Shown: one piece after another, positions 25,801-37,514 of the stretch | How the letters are laid out: the number at the start of each line of letters is the position of its first letter | Position numbering within the stretch: the first letter of the stretch is position 1 | Assembly (NCBI RefSeq): GCF_051014685.1 | Contig: NW_027478385.1 | Span: forward strand, 8,308,001 to 8,372,000 | Source: Ptiloglossa arizonensis | Lineage: Eukaryota > Arthropoda > Insecta > Hymenoptera > Colletidae | DNA length: 64,000 bases | Direction: 5' to 3' | The notes under the pieces: model-generated | Seen by the model: only the letters and a program-made list of their open reading frames with translations | Told to the model about the DNA's origin: nothing | Databases searched by the model: none | Made by a program: the position numbers and the translations under genes

Positions 25801-28488
25801 ATTTTTCGCATTTCTGCTGCTCCAAACGCTTAACCAGAATGGCCTAGGGAAAAAATACACATACCGTTGTAATCGGGCGAGTTTCTACTTTCAGCTACAA
25901 TAGGAATTTTTGGGTTAGGTCAATTCGTTCGCGAGATATGGGACTTTGAAGCTAAGAAATGGTTGACAAGACAATAAATTTTTCACAATTCTGCGGCTCC
26001 TAAGGCTTAACCAGGATGGCCTAGGGAAAAAATACACATACCTTTGTAATCGGGCGAGTTTCTACTTTCAGATGCAATAGGAATTTTTGGGTTAGGTCAA
26101 TCCGTTCGCGAGATATGGGAGTTTGATGCCAAGAAATGGTTGAGAAGGCAACAAATTTTTCGCAATTCTGCTGCTTCAAACGCTTAACCAGACTGGCCTA
26201 GGGAAAAAATACACATGCCGTTGTAATCGGGCGAGTTTCTACTTTCAGCTACAATAGGAATTTTTGGGTTAGGTCAATTCGTTCGCGAGATATGGGACTT
26301 TGAAGCTAAGAAATGGTTGACAAGACAATAAATTTTTCGCAATTCTGCTGCTTCAAACGCTTAACCAGAACGGCCTAGGGAAAAAATACACATACCGTTG
26401 TAATCGGGCAAGATTCTACTTTCAGTTACAATAGGTATTTTTGGGTTAGGTCAATCCGTTCGCGAGATATGGGACTTTGAAGCTAAGAAATGGTTGACAA
26501 GACAATAAATTTTTCGCACTTCTGCTGCTCCAATCGCTTAACCAGAATGGCCTAAGGGAAAAATACACGTACCGTTGTAATCGGGCGGGTTTCTACTTTC
26601 AAATGCAATAGGAATTTTTGGGTTGGATCAATCCGTTCGCGAGATATGGGAGTTTGAAGCTAACAAATGGTTGAGAAGAGAACAAATTTTTCGCAATTCT
26701 GCTGCTCCAAACGCTTAACCAGAATGGCCTAGGGAAAAAATACACATACCGTTGTAATCGGGCGAGTTTCTACTTTCAGCTACAATAGGAATTTTTGGGT
26801 TAGGTCAATTCGTTCGCGAGATATGGGACTTTGAAGCTAAGAAATGGTTGACAAGACAATAAATTTTTCACAATTCTGCGGCTCCTAAGGCTTAACCAGG
26901 ATGGCCTAGGGAAAAAATACACATACCTTTGTAATCGGGCGAGTTTCTACTTTCAGATGCAATAGGAATTTTTGGGTTAGGTCAATCCGTTCGCGAGATA
27001 TGGGACTTTGAAGCTAAGAAATGGTTGACAAGACAATAAATTTTTCGCACTTCTGCTGCTCCAATCGCTTAACCAGAATGGCCTAAGGGAAAAATACACG
27101 TACCGATGTAATCGGGCGAGTTTCTACTTTCAAATGCAATAGGAATTTTTGGGTTGGATCAATCCGTTCGCGAGATATGGGAGTTTGAAGCTAACAAATG
27201 GTTGAGAAGAGAACAAATTTTTCGCAATTCTGCTGCTCCAAACGCTTAACCAGAAAGGCCTAGGGAAAAAATACACATACCGTTGTAATCGGGCGAGTTT
27301 CTACTTTCAGCTACAATAGGAATTTTTGGGTTAGGTCAATTCGTTCGCGAGATATAGGACTTTGAATCTAAGAAATGGTTGACAAGACAATAAATTTTTC
27401 GCAATTCTGCTGCTTCAAACGCTTAACCAGAACGGCCTATGGAGAAAATACACATACCGTTGTAATCGGGCGAGATTCTACTTTCAGTTATAATAGGTAT
27501 TTTTGGGTTAGGTCAATCCGTTCGCGAGATATGGGACTTTGAAGCTAAGAAATGGTTGACAAGACAATAAATTTTTCACAATTCTGCGGCTCCTAAGGCT
27601 TAACCAGGATGGCCTAGGGAAAAAATACACATACCTTTGTAATCGGGCGAGTTTCTACTTTCAGATGCAATAGGAATTTTTGGGTTAGGTCAATCCGTTC
27701 GCGAGATATGGGAGTTTGATGCCAAGAAATGGTTGAGAAGGCAACAAATTTTTCGCAATTCTGCTGCTCCAAACGCTTAACCAGAATGGCCTAGGGAAAA
27801 AATGTACATACCGTTGTAATCGGGCGAGTTTCTACTTTCAGCTACAATAGGAATTTTTGGGTTAGGTCAATTCGTTCGCGAGATATGGGACTTTGAAGCT
27901 AAGAAATGGTTGACGAGACAATAAATTTTTCGCAATTCTGCTGCTTCAAACGCTTAACCAGAACGGCCTAGGGAGAAAATACACATACCGTTGTAATCGA
28001 GCGAGATTCTACTTTCAGTTACAATAGGTATTTTTGGGTTAGGTCAATCCGTTCGCGAGATATGGGACTTTGAAGCTAAGAAATGTTGACAAGACAATAA
28101 ATTTTTCGCACTTCTGCTGCTCCAATCGCTTAACCAGAATGGCCTAAGGGAAAAATACACGTACCGCTGTAATCGGGCGAGTTTCTACTTTCAAATGCAA
28201 TAGGAATTTTTGGGTTGGGTCAATCCGTTCGCGAGATATGGGAGTTTGAAGCTAACAAATGGTTGAGAAGAGAACAAATTTTTCGCAATTCTGCTGCTCC
28301 AAACGCTTAACCAGAATGGCCTAGGGAAAAAATACACATACCGTTGTAATAGGGCGAGATTCTACTTTCACTTACAATAGGTATTTTTGGGTTAGGTCAA
28401 TCCGTTCGCGAGATATGGGACTTTGAAGCTAAGAAATGGTTGACAAGACAATAAATTTTTCGCAATTCTGCGGCTCCTAACGCTTAAC
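22826..28488 (+). repeat. 13-mer-type domain with shuffled order
   Basis: About 32 family-2 monomers in which runs of the 13-mer order recur but are repeatedly broken. Hybrid monomers are frequent, e.g. 24596 (CAGACTGG start joined to a CAAATGCAATAGG/GGATCAATCC body), 25127 (GTTATAATAGG joined to GCCATGAAATGG) and 25304 (ACAAGAATGG joined to CAGCTACAATAGG). One monomer, 27959, lacks a base (AAATGTTGAC at 28081). Nothing other than satellite is present. Confidence 0.88.
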
Positions 28489-29373
28489 CAGAATGGCCTA
28501 GGGAAAAAATACACATACCGCTGTAATCGGGCGAGTTTCTACTTTCAGTCGCAACAGGAATTTTTGGGTTAGGTCAATCCGTTCGCGAGATATGGGAGTT
28601 TGAATCCAAGAAATGGTTGAGAAGGCAAAAAATTTTTCGCAATTCTGCTGCTCCAAACGCTTAACCAGAATGGCCTAGGGAAAAAATACACATACCGTTG
28701 TAATCGGGCGAGTTTCTACTTTCAGATGCAACAGGAATTTTTGGGTTAGGTCAATCCGTTCGCGAGATGTGGGAGTTTGAAGCCAAGAAATGGTTGAGGA
28801 GGCAAAAAATTTTTCGCAATTCTGCTGCTTCAAACGCTTAACCAGAACGTCCTAGGGAAAAAATACACATACCGTTGTAATCGGGCAAGATTCTACTTTC
28901 AGTTACAATAGGTATTTTTGGGTTAGGTCAATCCGTTCGCGAGATATGGGACTTTGAAGCTAAGAAATGGTTGACAAGACAATAAATTTTTCGCACTTCT
29001 GCTGCTCCAATCGCTTAACCAGTATGGCCTAAGGGAAAAATACACGTACCGTTGTAATCGGGCGAGTTTCTACTTTCAAATGCAATAGGAATTTTTGGGT
29101 TGGGTCAATCCGTTCGCGAGATATGGGACTTTGAAGCTAAGAAATGGTTGACAAGACAATAAATTTTTCGCAATTCTGCGGCTCCTAACGCTTAACCAGG
29201 ATGGCCTAGGGAAAAAATACACATACCTTTGTAATCGGGCGAGTTTCTACTTTCAGATGCAATAGGAATTTTTGGGTTAGGTCAATCCGTTCGCGAGATA
29301 TGGGAGTTTGAAGCCATGAAATGGTTGAGAAGGCAAAAAATTTTTCGCAATTCTGCTGCTCCAAACGCTTAAC
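28489..29373 (+). repeat. Five-monomer island copied from the tetramer/13-mer junction
   Basis: Within a family-2 domain, 28489-29373 matches 10793-11677 at an offset of 17696. The order is CAGTCGCAACAGG/GAATCCAAG, then GATGCAACAGG/GAGGAGGC, CAGAACGTCC/GGGCAAG, CAGTATGG and CAGGATGG/GCCATGAAATGG. It thus carries the last three monomers of the 708-bp block plus the first two beyond it, meaning the junction itself was duplicated as a unit. Confidence 0.85.
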
Positions 29374-31497
29374 AAGAATGGCCTAGGGAATAAATACACA
29401 TACCCTTGTAATCGGGCGAGTTCCTACTTTCAGACGCACTAGGAATTTTTGGGTTAGGTCAATCCGTTCGCGAGATATGGGAGTTTGAAGCCAAGAAATG
29501 GTTGAGAAGGCAAAAAATTTTTCGCAATTCTGCTGCTTCAAACGCTTAACCAGACTGGCCTAGGGAAAAAATACACATACCGTTGTAATCGGGCGAGTTT
29601 CTACTTTCAGCTACAATAGGAAGTTTTGGGTTAGGTCAATTCGTTCGCGAGATATGGGACTTTGAAGCTAAGAAATGGTTGACAAGACAATAAATTTTTC
29701 GCAATTCTGCTGCTTCAAACGCTTAACCAGAACGGCCTAGGGAAAAAATACACATACCGTTGTAATCGGGCAAGATTCTACTTTCAGTTACAATAGGTAT
29801 TTTTGGGTTAGGTCAATCCGTTCGCGAGATATGGGACTTTGAAGCTAAGAAATGGTTGACAAGACAATAAATTTTTCGCACTTCTGCTGCTCCAATCGCT
29901 TAACCAGAATGGCCTAAGGGAAAAATACACGTACCGATGTAATCGGGCGAGTTTCTACTTTCAAATGCAATAGGAATTTTTGGGTTGGATCAATCCGTTC
30001 GCGAGATATGGGAGTTTGAAGCTAACAAATGGTTGAGAAGAGAACAAATTTTTCGCAATTCTGCTGCTCCAAACGCTTAACCAGAAAGGCCTAGGGAAAA
30101 AATACACATACCGTTGTAATCGGGCGAGTTTCTACTTTCAGCTACAATAGGAATTTTTGGGTTAGGTCAATTCGTTCGCGAGATATAGGACTTTGAAGCT
30201 AAGAAATGGTTGACAAGACAATAAATTTTTCGCAATTCTGCGGCTCCTAAGGCTTAACCAGGATGGCCTAGGGAAAAAATACACATACCTTTGTAATCGG
30301 GCGAGTTTCTACTTTCAGATGCAATAGGAATTTTTGGGTTAGGTCAATCCGTTCGCGAGATATGGGAGTTTGATGCCAAGAAATGGTTGAGAAGGCATCA
30401 AATTTTTCGCAATTCTGCTGCTCCAAACGCTTAACCAGAATGGCCTAGGGAAAAAATGCACATACCGTTGTAATCGGGCGAGTTTCTACTTTCAGCTACA
30501 ATAGGAAGTTTTGGGTTAGGTCAATTCGTTCGCGAGATATGGGACTTTGAAGCTAAGAAATGGTTGACAAGACAATAAATTTCTCGCAATTCTGCTGCTT
30601 CAAACGCTTAACCAGAACGGCCTAGGGAGAAAATACACATACCCTTGTAATCGGGCGAGATTCTACTTTCAGTTACAATAGGTATTTTTGGGTTAGGTCA
30701 ATCCGTTCGCGAGATATGGGACTTTGAAGCTAAGAAATGGTTGACAAGACAATAAATTTTTCGCACTTCTGCTGCTCCAATCGCTTAACCAGAATGGCCT
30801 AAGGGAAAAATACACGTACCGTTGTAATCGGGCGAGTTTCTACTTTCAAATGCAATAGGAATTTTTGGGTTGGATCAATCCGTTCGCGAGATATGGGAGT
30901 TTGAAGCTAACAAATGGTTGAGAAGAGAACAAATTTTTCGCAATTCTGCTGCTCCAAACGCTTAACAAGAATGGCCTAGGGAATAAATACACATACCCTT
31001 GTAATCGGGCGAGTTCCTACTTTCAGACGCAATAGGAATTTTTGGGTTAGGTCAATTCGTTCGCGAGATATGGGACTTTGAAGCTAAGAAATGGTTGACA
31101 AGACAATAAATTTTTCGCAATTCTGCTGCTTCAAACGCTTAACCAGAACGGCCTAGGGAAAAAATACACATACCGTTGTAATCGGGCAAGATTCTACTTT
31201 CAGTTACAATAGGTATTTTTGGGTTAGGTCAATCCGTTCGCGAGATATGGGACTTTGAAGCTAAGAAATGGTTGACAAGACAATAAATTTTTCGCACTTC
31301 TGCTGCTCCAATCGCTTAACCAGAATGGCCTAAGGGAAAAATACACGTACCGTTGTAATCGGGCGAGTTTCTACTTTCAAATGCAATAGGAATTTTTGGG
31401 TTGGATCAATCCGTTCGCGAGATATGGGAGTTTGAAGCTAACAAATGGTTGAGAAGAGAACAAATTTTTCGAAATTCTGCTGCTCCAAACGCTTAAC
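29197..31497 (+). repeat. 13-monomer HOR (2301 bp), complete copy at a shifted phase
   Basis: Starting from the CAGGATGG/GCCATGAAATGG monomer the order runs ACAAGAATGG, CAGACTGG, CAGAACGG, CTAAGGG, CAGAAAGG, CAGGATGG/GATGCCAAG, AAAATGCACAT, GGGAGAAAATAC, CTAAGGG, ACAAGAATGG, CAGAACGG, CTAAGGG: the same circular order as 12209-14509. It differs at the last position (CAGAATGG/GGATC instead of CAGTATGG/GGGTC). Confidence 0.85.
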
Positions 31498-33090
31498 CAG
31501 AATGGCCTAGGGAAAAAATACACATACCGTTGTAATCGGGCGAGTTTCTACTTTCAGCTACAATAGGAATTTTTGAGTTAGGTCAATTCGTTCGCGAGAT
31601 ATGGGACTTTGAAGCTAAGAAATGGTTGACAAGACAATAAATTTTTCACAATTCTGCGGCTCCTAAGGCTTAACCAGGATGCCCTAGGGAAAAAATACAC
31701 ATACCTTTGTAATCGGGCGAGTTTCTACTTTCAGATGCAATAGGAATTTTTGGGTTAGGTCAATCCGTTCGCGAGATATGGGAGTTTGATGCCAAGAAAT
31801 GGTTGAGAAGGCAACAAATTTTTCGCAATTCTGCTGCTCCAAACGCTTAACCAGAATGGCCTAGGGAAAAAATGCACATACCGTTGTAATCGGGCGAGTT
31901 TCTACTTTCAGCTACAATAGGAAGTTTTGGGTTAGGTCAATTCGTTCGCGAGATATGGGACTTTGAAGCTAAGAAATGGTTGACAAGACAATAAATTTTT
32001 CGCAATTCTGCTGCTTCAAACGCTTAACCAGAACGGCCTAGGGAGAAAATACACATACCGTTGTAATCGGGCGAGATTCTACTTTCAGTTATAATAGGTA
32101 TTTTTGGGTTAGGTCAATCCGTTCGCGAGATATGGGACTTTGAAGCTAAGAAATGGTTGACAAGACAATAAATTTTTCGCACTTCTGCTGCTCCAATCGC
32201 TTAACCAGGATGGCCTAGGGAAAAAATACACATACCTTTGTAATCGGGCGAGTTTCTATTTTCAGATGCAATAGGAATTTTTGGGTTAGGTCAATCCGTT
32301 CGCGAGATATGGGAGTTTGATGCCAAGAAATGGTTGAGAAGGCAACAAATTTTTCGCAATTCTGCTGCTCCAAACGCTTAACCAGAATGGCCTAGGGAAA
32401 AAATGTACATACCGTTGTAATCGGGCGAGTTTCTACTTTCAGCTACAATAGGAATTTTTGGGTTAGGTCAATTCGTTCGCGAGATATGGGACTTTGAAGC
32501 TAAGAAATGGTTGACAAGACAATAAATTTTTCGCAATTCTGCTGCTTCAAACGCTTAACCAGAACGGCCTAGGGAGAAAATACACATACCGTTGTAATCG
32601 GGCGAGATTCTACTTTCAGTTACAATAGGTATTTTTGGGTTAGGTCTATCCGTTCGCGAGATATGGGACTTTGAAGCTAAGAAATGGTTGACAAGACAAT
32701 AAATTTTTCGCACTTCTGCTGCTCCAATCGCTTAACCAGAATGGCCTAAGGGAAAAATACACGTACCGTTGTAATCGGGCGAGTTTCTACTTTCAAATGC
32801 AATAGGAATTTTTGGGTTGGGTCAATCCGTTCGCGAGATATGGGAGTTTGAAGCTAACAAATGGTTGAGAAGAGAACAAATTTTTCGCAATTCTGCTGCT
32901 CCAAACGCTTAACCAGAATGGCCTAGGGAAAAAATACACATACCGTTGTAATAGGGCGAGATTCTACTTTCACTTACAATAGGTATTTTTGGGTTAGGTC
33001 AATCCGTTCGCGAGATATGGGACTTTGAAGCTAAGAAATGGTTGACAAGACAATAAATTTTTCGCAATTCTGCGGCTCCTAACGCTTAAC
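31498..33090 (+). repeat. Shuffled 13-mer-type monomers
   Basis: Nine family-2 monomers that do not continue the preceding 13-mer register. The CAGGATGG/GATGCCAAG type is followed by a AAAATGCACAT or AAAATGTACAT type twice (31675-32028 and 32206-32559), suggesting a local three-monomer duplication. The monomer at 32914 has GTAATAGGGCGAG and CACTTACAATAGG, shared with 28312. Confidence 0.83.
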
Positions 33091-34329
33091 CAGGATGGCC
33101 TAGGGAAAAAATACACATACCTTTGTAATCGGGCGAGTTTCTACTTTCAGATGCAATAGGAATTTTTGGGTTCGGTCAATCCGTTCGCGAGATATGGGAG
33201 TTTGATGCCAAGAAATGGTTGAGAAGGCAACAAATTTTTCGCAATTCTGCTGCTCCAAACGCTTAACAAGAATGGCCTAGGGAATAAATACACATACCCT
33301 TGTAATCGGGCGAGTTCCTACTTTCAGACGCAATAGGAATTTTTGGGTTAGGTCAATCCGTTCGCGAGATATGGGAGTTTGAAGCCAAGAAATGGTTGAG
33401 AAGGCAAAAAATTTTTCGCAATTCTGCTGCTCCAAACGCTTAACAAGAATGGCCTAGGGAATAAATACACATACCCTTGTAATCGGGCGAGTTCCTACTT
33501 TCAGACGCAATAGGAATTTTTGGGTTAGGTCAATCCGTTCGCGAGATATGGGAGTTTGAAGCCAAGAAATGGTTGAGAAGGCAAAAAATTTTTCGCAATT
33601 CTGCTGCTTCAAACGCTTAACCAGACTGGCCTAGGGAAAAAATACACATACCGTTGTAATCGGGCGAGTTTCTACTTTCAGCTACAATAGGAATTTTTGG
33701 GTTAGGTCAATTCGTTCGCGAGATATGGGACTTTGAAGCTAAGAAATGGTTGACAAGACAATAAATTTTTCGCAATTCTGCTGCTTCAAACGCTTAACCA
33801 GAACGGCCTAGGGAAAAAATACACATACCGTTGTAATCGGGCGAGATTCTACTTTCAGTTACAATAGGTATTTTTGGGTTAGGTCAATCCGTTCGCGAGA
33901 TATGGGACTTTGAAGCTAAGAAATGGTTGACAAGACAATAAATTTTTCGCATTTCTGCTGCTCCAATCGCTTAACCAGAATGGCCTAAGGGAAAAATACA
34001 CGTACGGTTGTAATCGGGCGAGTTTCTACTTTCAAATGCAATAGGAATTTTTGGGTTGGGTCAATCCGTTCGCGAGATATGGGAGTTTGAAGCTAACAAA
34101 TGGTTGAGAAGAGAACAAATTTTTCGCAATTCTGCTGCTCCAAACGCTTAACCAGAATGGCCTAGGGAAAAAATACACATACCGTTGTAATCGGGCGAGA
34201 TTCTACTTTCACTTACAATAGGTATTTTTGGGTTAGGTCAATACGTTCGCGAGATATGGGACTTTGAAGCTAAGAAATGGTTGACAAGACAATAAATTTT
34301 TCGCAATTCTGCGGCTCCTAACGCTTAAC
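33091..34329 (+). repeat. Seven-monomer segment, copy 1 (also 52911-54150; last four monomers also 56096-56803)
   Basis: Matches 52911-54150 at an offset of 19820. Markers are GGGTTCGGTCAATCC (33169 and 52989), two consecutive ACAAGAATGG monomers, CAGACTGG, and CACGTACGGTTG at 33999, 53819 and 56473. The last four monomers also recur at an offset of 22474. Confidence 0.85.
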
Positions 34330-35498
34330 CAGGATGGCCTAGGGGAAAAATACACATACCTTTGTAATCGGGCGAGTTTCTGCTTTCAGATGCAATAGGA
34401 ATTTTTGGGTTCGGTCAATCCGTTCGCGAGATATGGGAGTTTGATGCCAAGAAATGGTTGAGAAGGCAACAAATTTTTCGCAATTCTGCTGCTCCAAACG
34501 CTTAACCAGAATGGCCTAGGGAGAAAATACACATACCGTTGTAATCGGGCGAGTTTCCACTTTCAGATGCAACAGGAATTTTTGGGTTAGGTCAATCCGT
34601 TCGCGAGATATGGGAGTTTGAAGCCAAGAAATGGTTGAGAAGGCAAAAAATTTTTCGCAATTCTGCTGCTCCAAACGCTTAACAAGAATGGCCTAGGGAA
34701 TAAATACACATACCCTTGTAATCGGGCGAGTTCCTACTTTCAGACGCAATAGGAATTTTTGGGTTAGGTCAATCCGTTCGCGAGATATGGGAGTTTGAAG
34801 CCAAGAAATGGTTGAGAAGGCAAAAAATTTTTCGCAATTCTGCTGCTTCATACGCTTAACCAGACTGGCCTAGGGAAAAAATACACATACCGTTGTAATC
34901 GGGCGAGTTTCTACTTTCAGCTACAATAGGAATTTTTGGGTTAGGTCAATTCGTTCGCGAGATATGGGTCTTTGAAGCTAAGAAATGGTTGACAAGACAA
35001 TAAATTTTTCGCAATGCTGCTGCTTCAAACGCTTAACCAGAACGGCCTAGGGAAAAAATACACATACCGTTGTAATCGGGCAAGATTCTACTTTCAGTTA
35101 CAATAGGTATTTTTGGGTTAGGTCAATCCGTTCGCGAGATATGGGACTTTGAAGCTAAGAAATGGTTGACAAGACAATAAATTTTTCGCACTTCTGCTGC
35201 TCCAATCGCTTAACCAGAATGGCCTAAGGGAAAAATACACGTACCGTTGTAATCGGGCGAGTTTCTACTTTCAAATGAAATAGGAATTTTTGGGTTGGGT
35301 CAATCCGTTCGCGAGATATGGGAGTTTGAAGCTAACAAATGGTTGAGAAGAGAACAAATTTTTCGCAATTCTGCTGCTCCAAACGCTTAACCAGAATGGC
35401 CTAGGGAAAAAATACACATACCCTTGTAATCGGGCGAGTTTCTACTTTCAGACGCAACAGGAATTTTTGGGTTAGGTCAATCCGTTCGCGAGATATGG
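33622..35498 (+). repeat. 1.9-kb segment duplicated at 56096-57972
   Basis: Constant offset of 22474. Shared private markers are CACGTACGGTTG, GCAATGCTGCTGC (35011 and 57485), ATGGGTCTTTGAAGC and CTTCATACGCTTAACC. The match stops inside the monomer at 35392, where the partner has GATATGGGGGTTTG. Confidence 0.88.
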
Positions 35499-35900
35499 GA
35501 GTTTGAAGCCAAGAAATGGTTGAGAAGGCAAAAAATTTTTCGCAATTCTGCTGCTCCAAACGCTTAACCAGGATGGCCTAGGGAAAAAATACACATACCG
35601 TTGTAATCGGGCGAGTTTCTACTTTCAGATGCAATAGGAATTTTAGGGTTAGGTCAACCGTTCGAGAGATATGGGAGTTTGATGCCAAGAAATGGTTGAG
35701 AAGGCAAAAAATTTTTCGCAATTCTGCTGCTCCAAACGCTTAACCAGAATGGCCTAGGGACAAAATACACATACCGTTGTAATCGGGCGAGTTTCTAGTT
35801 TCAGATGCAACAGGAATTTTTGGGTTAGGTCAATCCGTTCGCGAGATATGGGAGTTTGAAGCCAAGAAATGGTTGAGAAGGCAAAAAATTTTTCGCAATT
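34507..35900 (+). repeat. 26-mer HOR fragment (monomers 21-26, 1 and 2)
   Basis: Matches about 3540-4933 at an offset of 30967. It includes the GTTTCCACTTTCAG monomer, ACAAGAATGG/GAATAAATAC, CAGACTGG, CAGAACGG, CTAAGGG, the CATACCCTTG/GACGCAACAGG monomer, the one-base-short GTCAACCGTTCGAGAG monomer at 35569 and the TTTCTAGTTTCAG monomer at 35745. The nine-A insertion of 3539 is absent here. The order departs from the 26-mer at 35922. Confidence 0.9.
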
Positions 35901-36302
35901 CTGCTGCTCCAAACGCTTAACCAGAATGGCCTAGGGAAAAAATACACATACCGTTGTAATCGGGCGAGTTTCTACTTTCAGACGCAATAGGAATTTTTGG
36001 GTTAGGTCAATCCGTTCGCGAGATATGGGAGTTTGAAGCAAAGAAATGGTTGAGAAGAGAACACATTTTTCGCAATTCTGCTGCTCCAAACGCTTAACCA
36101 GAATGGCCTAGGGAAAAAATACACATACCGTTGTAATCGGGCGAGTTTCTACTTTCTGATGCAACAGGAATTTTTGGGTTAGGTCAATCCGTTCGTGAGA
36201 TATGGGAGTTTGAAGCTAAGAAATAGTTCAGAAGACAACAAATTTTTCGCACTTCGGCTGCTCCAAACGCTTAACCAGAATGGCCTAGGGAAAAAATACA
36301 CA

Positions 36303-36319
36303 TACCGTTGTAATCGGGC
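36303..36319 (+). other. CENP-B-box-like motif 1 (offset 28-44, shown in the reference monomer)
   Basis: The 17-mer TACCGTTGTAATCGGGC was compared with the mammalian CENP-B box YTTCGTTGGAARCGGGA. It matches 7 of the 9 core positions (nTTCGnnnnAnnCGGGn), failing at the first two T's, and 12 of 17 overall. It recurs in nearly every monomer, sometimes as CCGCTG instead of CCGTTG. Protein binding is unproven. A 7/9 core match somewhere in a 177-bp monomer on either strand is not rare by chance (roughly 0.5 expected), so this site alone is weak. Confidence 0.35.
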
Positions 36320-36367
36320 GAGTTTCTACTTTCAGACGCAATAGGAATTTTTGGGTTAGGTCAATCC

Positions 36368-36384
36368 GTTCGCGAGATATGGGA
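36368..36384 (+). other. CENP-B-box-like motif 2 (offset 93-109, shown in the reference monomer)
   Basis: The 17-mer GTTCGCGAGATATGGGA fits the CENP-B core nTTCGnnnnAnnCGGGn at 8 of 9 positions. The one mismatch is TGGG in place of CGGG, a change that C-to-T decay at a CpG-rich site could produce. Full-consensus agreement is 11 of 17. It overlaps TCGCGA and is kept in most monomers; exceptions include TTCGTGAG, TTCCCGAG and ATCGCGAG. By my estimate about 0.04 such core matches are expected per monomer by chance. Function is inference only. Confidence 0.4.
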
Positions 36385-37514
36385 GTTTGAAGCCAAGAAA
36401 TGGTTGAGAAGGCAAAAAATTTTTCGCAATTCTGCTGCTCCAAACGCTTAACCAGAATGGCCTAGGGAAAAAATACACATACCGTTGTAATCGGGCGAGT
36501 TTCTACTTTCAGACGCAACAGGAATTTTTGGGTTAGGTCAATCTGTTCGCGAGATATGGGAGTTTGAAGCCATGAAATGGTTGAGAAGGCAAAAAATTTT
36601 TCGCAATTCTGCTACTCCAAACGCTTAACCAGGATGGCCTAGGGAAAAAATACACATTCCGTTGTAATCGGGCGAGTTTCTACTTTCAGACGCAACAGGA
36701 ATTTTTGGGTTAGGTCAATCCGTTCGCGAGATATGGGAGTTTGAATCCAAGAAATGGTTGAGAAGGCAAAAAATTTTTCGCAATTCTGCTGCTCCAAACG
36801 CTTAACCAGAATGGCCTAGGGAAAAAATACACATACCGTTGTAATCGGGCGAGTTTCTACTTTCAGATGCAACAGGAATTTTTGGGTTAGGTCAATCCGT
36901 TCGCGAGATATGGGAGTTTGAATCTAAGAAATGGTTGAGAAGACAACAAATTTTTCGCAATTCTGCTGCTCCAAACGCTTAACCAGAATGGCCTTGGGAA
37001 AAAATACACGTACCGCTGTAATCGGGCGAGTTTCTACTTTCAGATGCAATAGGAATTTTTGGGTTAGGTCAATCCGTTCGCGGGATATGGGTGTTTGAAG
37101 CCAAGAAATGGTTGAGAAGGCAAAAAATTTTTCGCAGTTCTGCTGCTCCAGACGCTTCACCAGAATGGCCTAGGGAAAAAATACACATTCCGTTGTAATC
37201 GGGCGAGTTTCTACTTTCAGACGCAACAGGAATTTTTAGGTTAGGTCAATCCGTTCGCGGGATATGGGACTTTGAAGCTAAGAAATGGTTGAGAAGGCAA
37301 CAAATTTTTCGCAATTCTGCTGCTCCAAACGCTTAACCAGAATGGGCTAGGGAAAAAATACACATACCGTTGTAATCGGGCGAGTTTCTACTTTCAGATG
37401 CAACAGGAATTTTTGGGTTAGGTCAATGCGTTCGCGGGATATGGGCGTTTGAAGCCAAGAAATGGTTGAGAAAGCAAAAAATTTTTCGCAATTCTGCTGC
37501 TCCAAACGCTTAAC

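Larger units (their letters stand above)
36276..36452 (+). repeat. Reference monomer (family 1, near consensus)
   Basis: This 177-bp copy is close to the consensus and serves as a coordinate key. Offsets within the monomer: AvrII-like palindrome CCTAGG at 9-14; A6 tract at 16-21; first CENP-B-box-like 17-mer at 28-44; variable cassette at 59-70 (GATGCAATAGG, GACGCAACAGG, GTTACAATAGG, GCTACAATAGG or AATGCAATAGG), the main subtype marker; T5 followed by GGGTTAGG at 73-85; second CENP-B-box-like 17-mer at 93-109, overlapping the palindrome TCGCGA at 95-100; second subtype block at 109-144 (GAGTTTGAAGCCAAG or GACTTTGAAGCTAAG, then GAGAAGGCAAAAAA or GACAAGACAATAAA); A6T5 tract at 139-149; CTGCTGCTCC at 157-166. 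Eight CpG sites are present in the consensus. Confidence 0.93.
35922..37514 (+). repeat. Rearranged family-1 monomers
   Basis: Nine monomers. 35922 and 36099 resemble 26-mer monomers 7 and 6 in reversed order (GAACACATTTTTCGC first, then TTCTGATGCAAC), which needs at least two exchanges to explain. The monomer at 36984 has GGCCTTGGG, which removes a minus-strand stop codon and creates a spurious open frame. Confidence 0.83.

Noticed and set aside
36924..37160. Minus-strand open frame of 78 codons
   Set aside because: It spans one and a third satellite monomers and its predicted peptide repeats itself with a 59-residue period. It exists because GGCCTTGGG removes the usual TAG. No start context, homology or splice signals support a gene.
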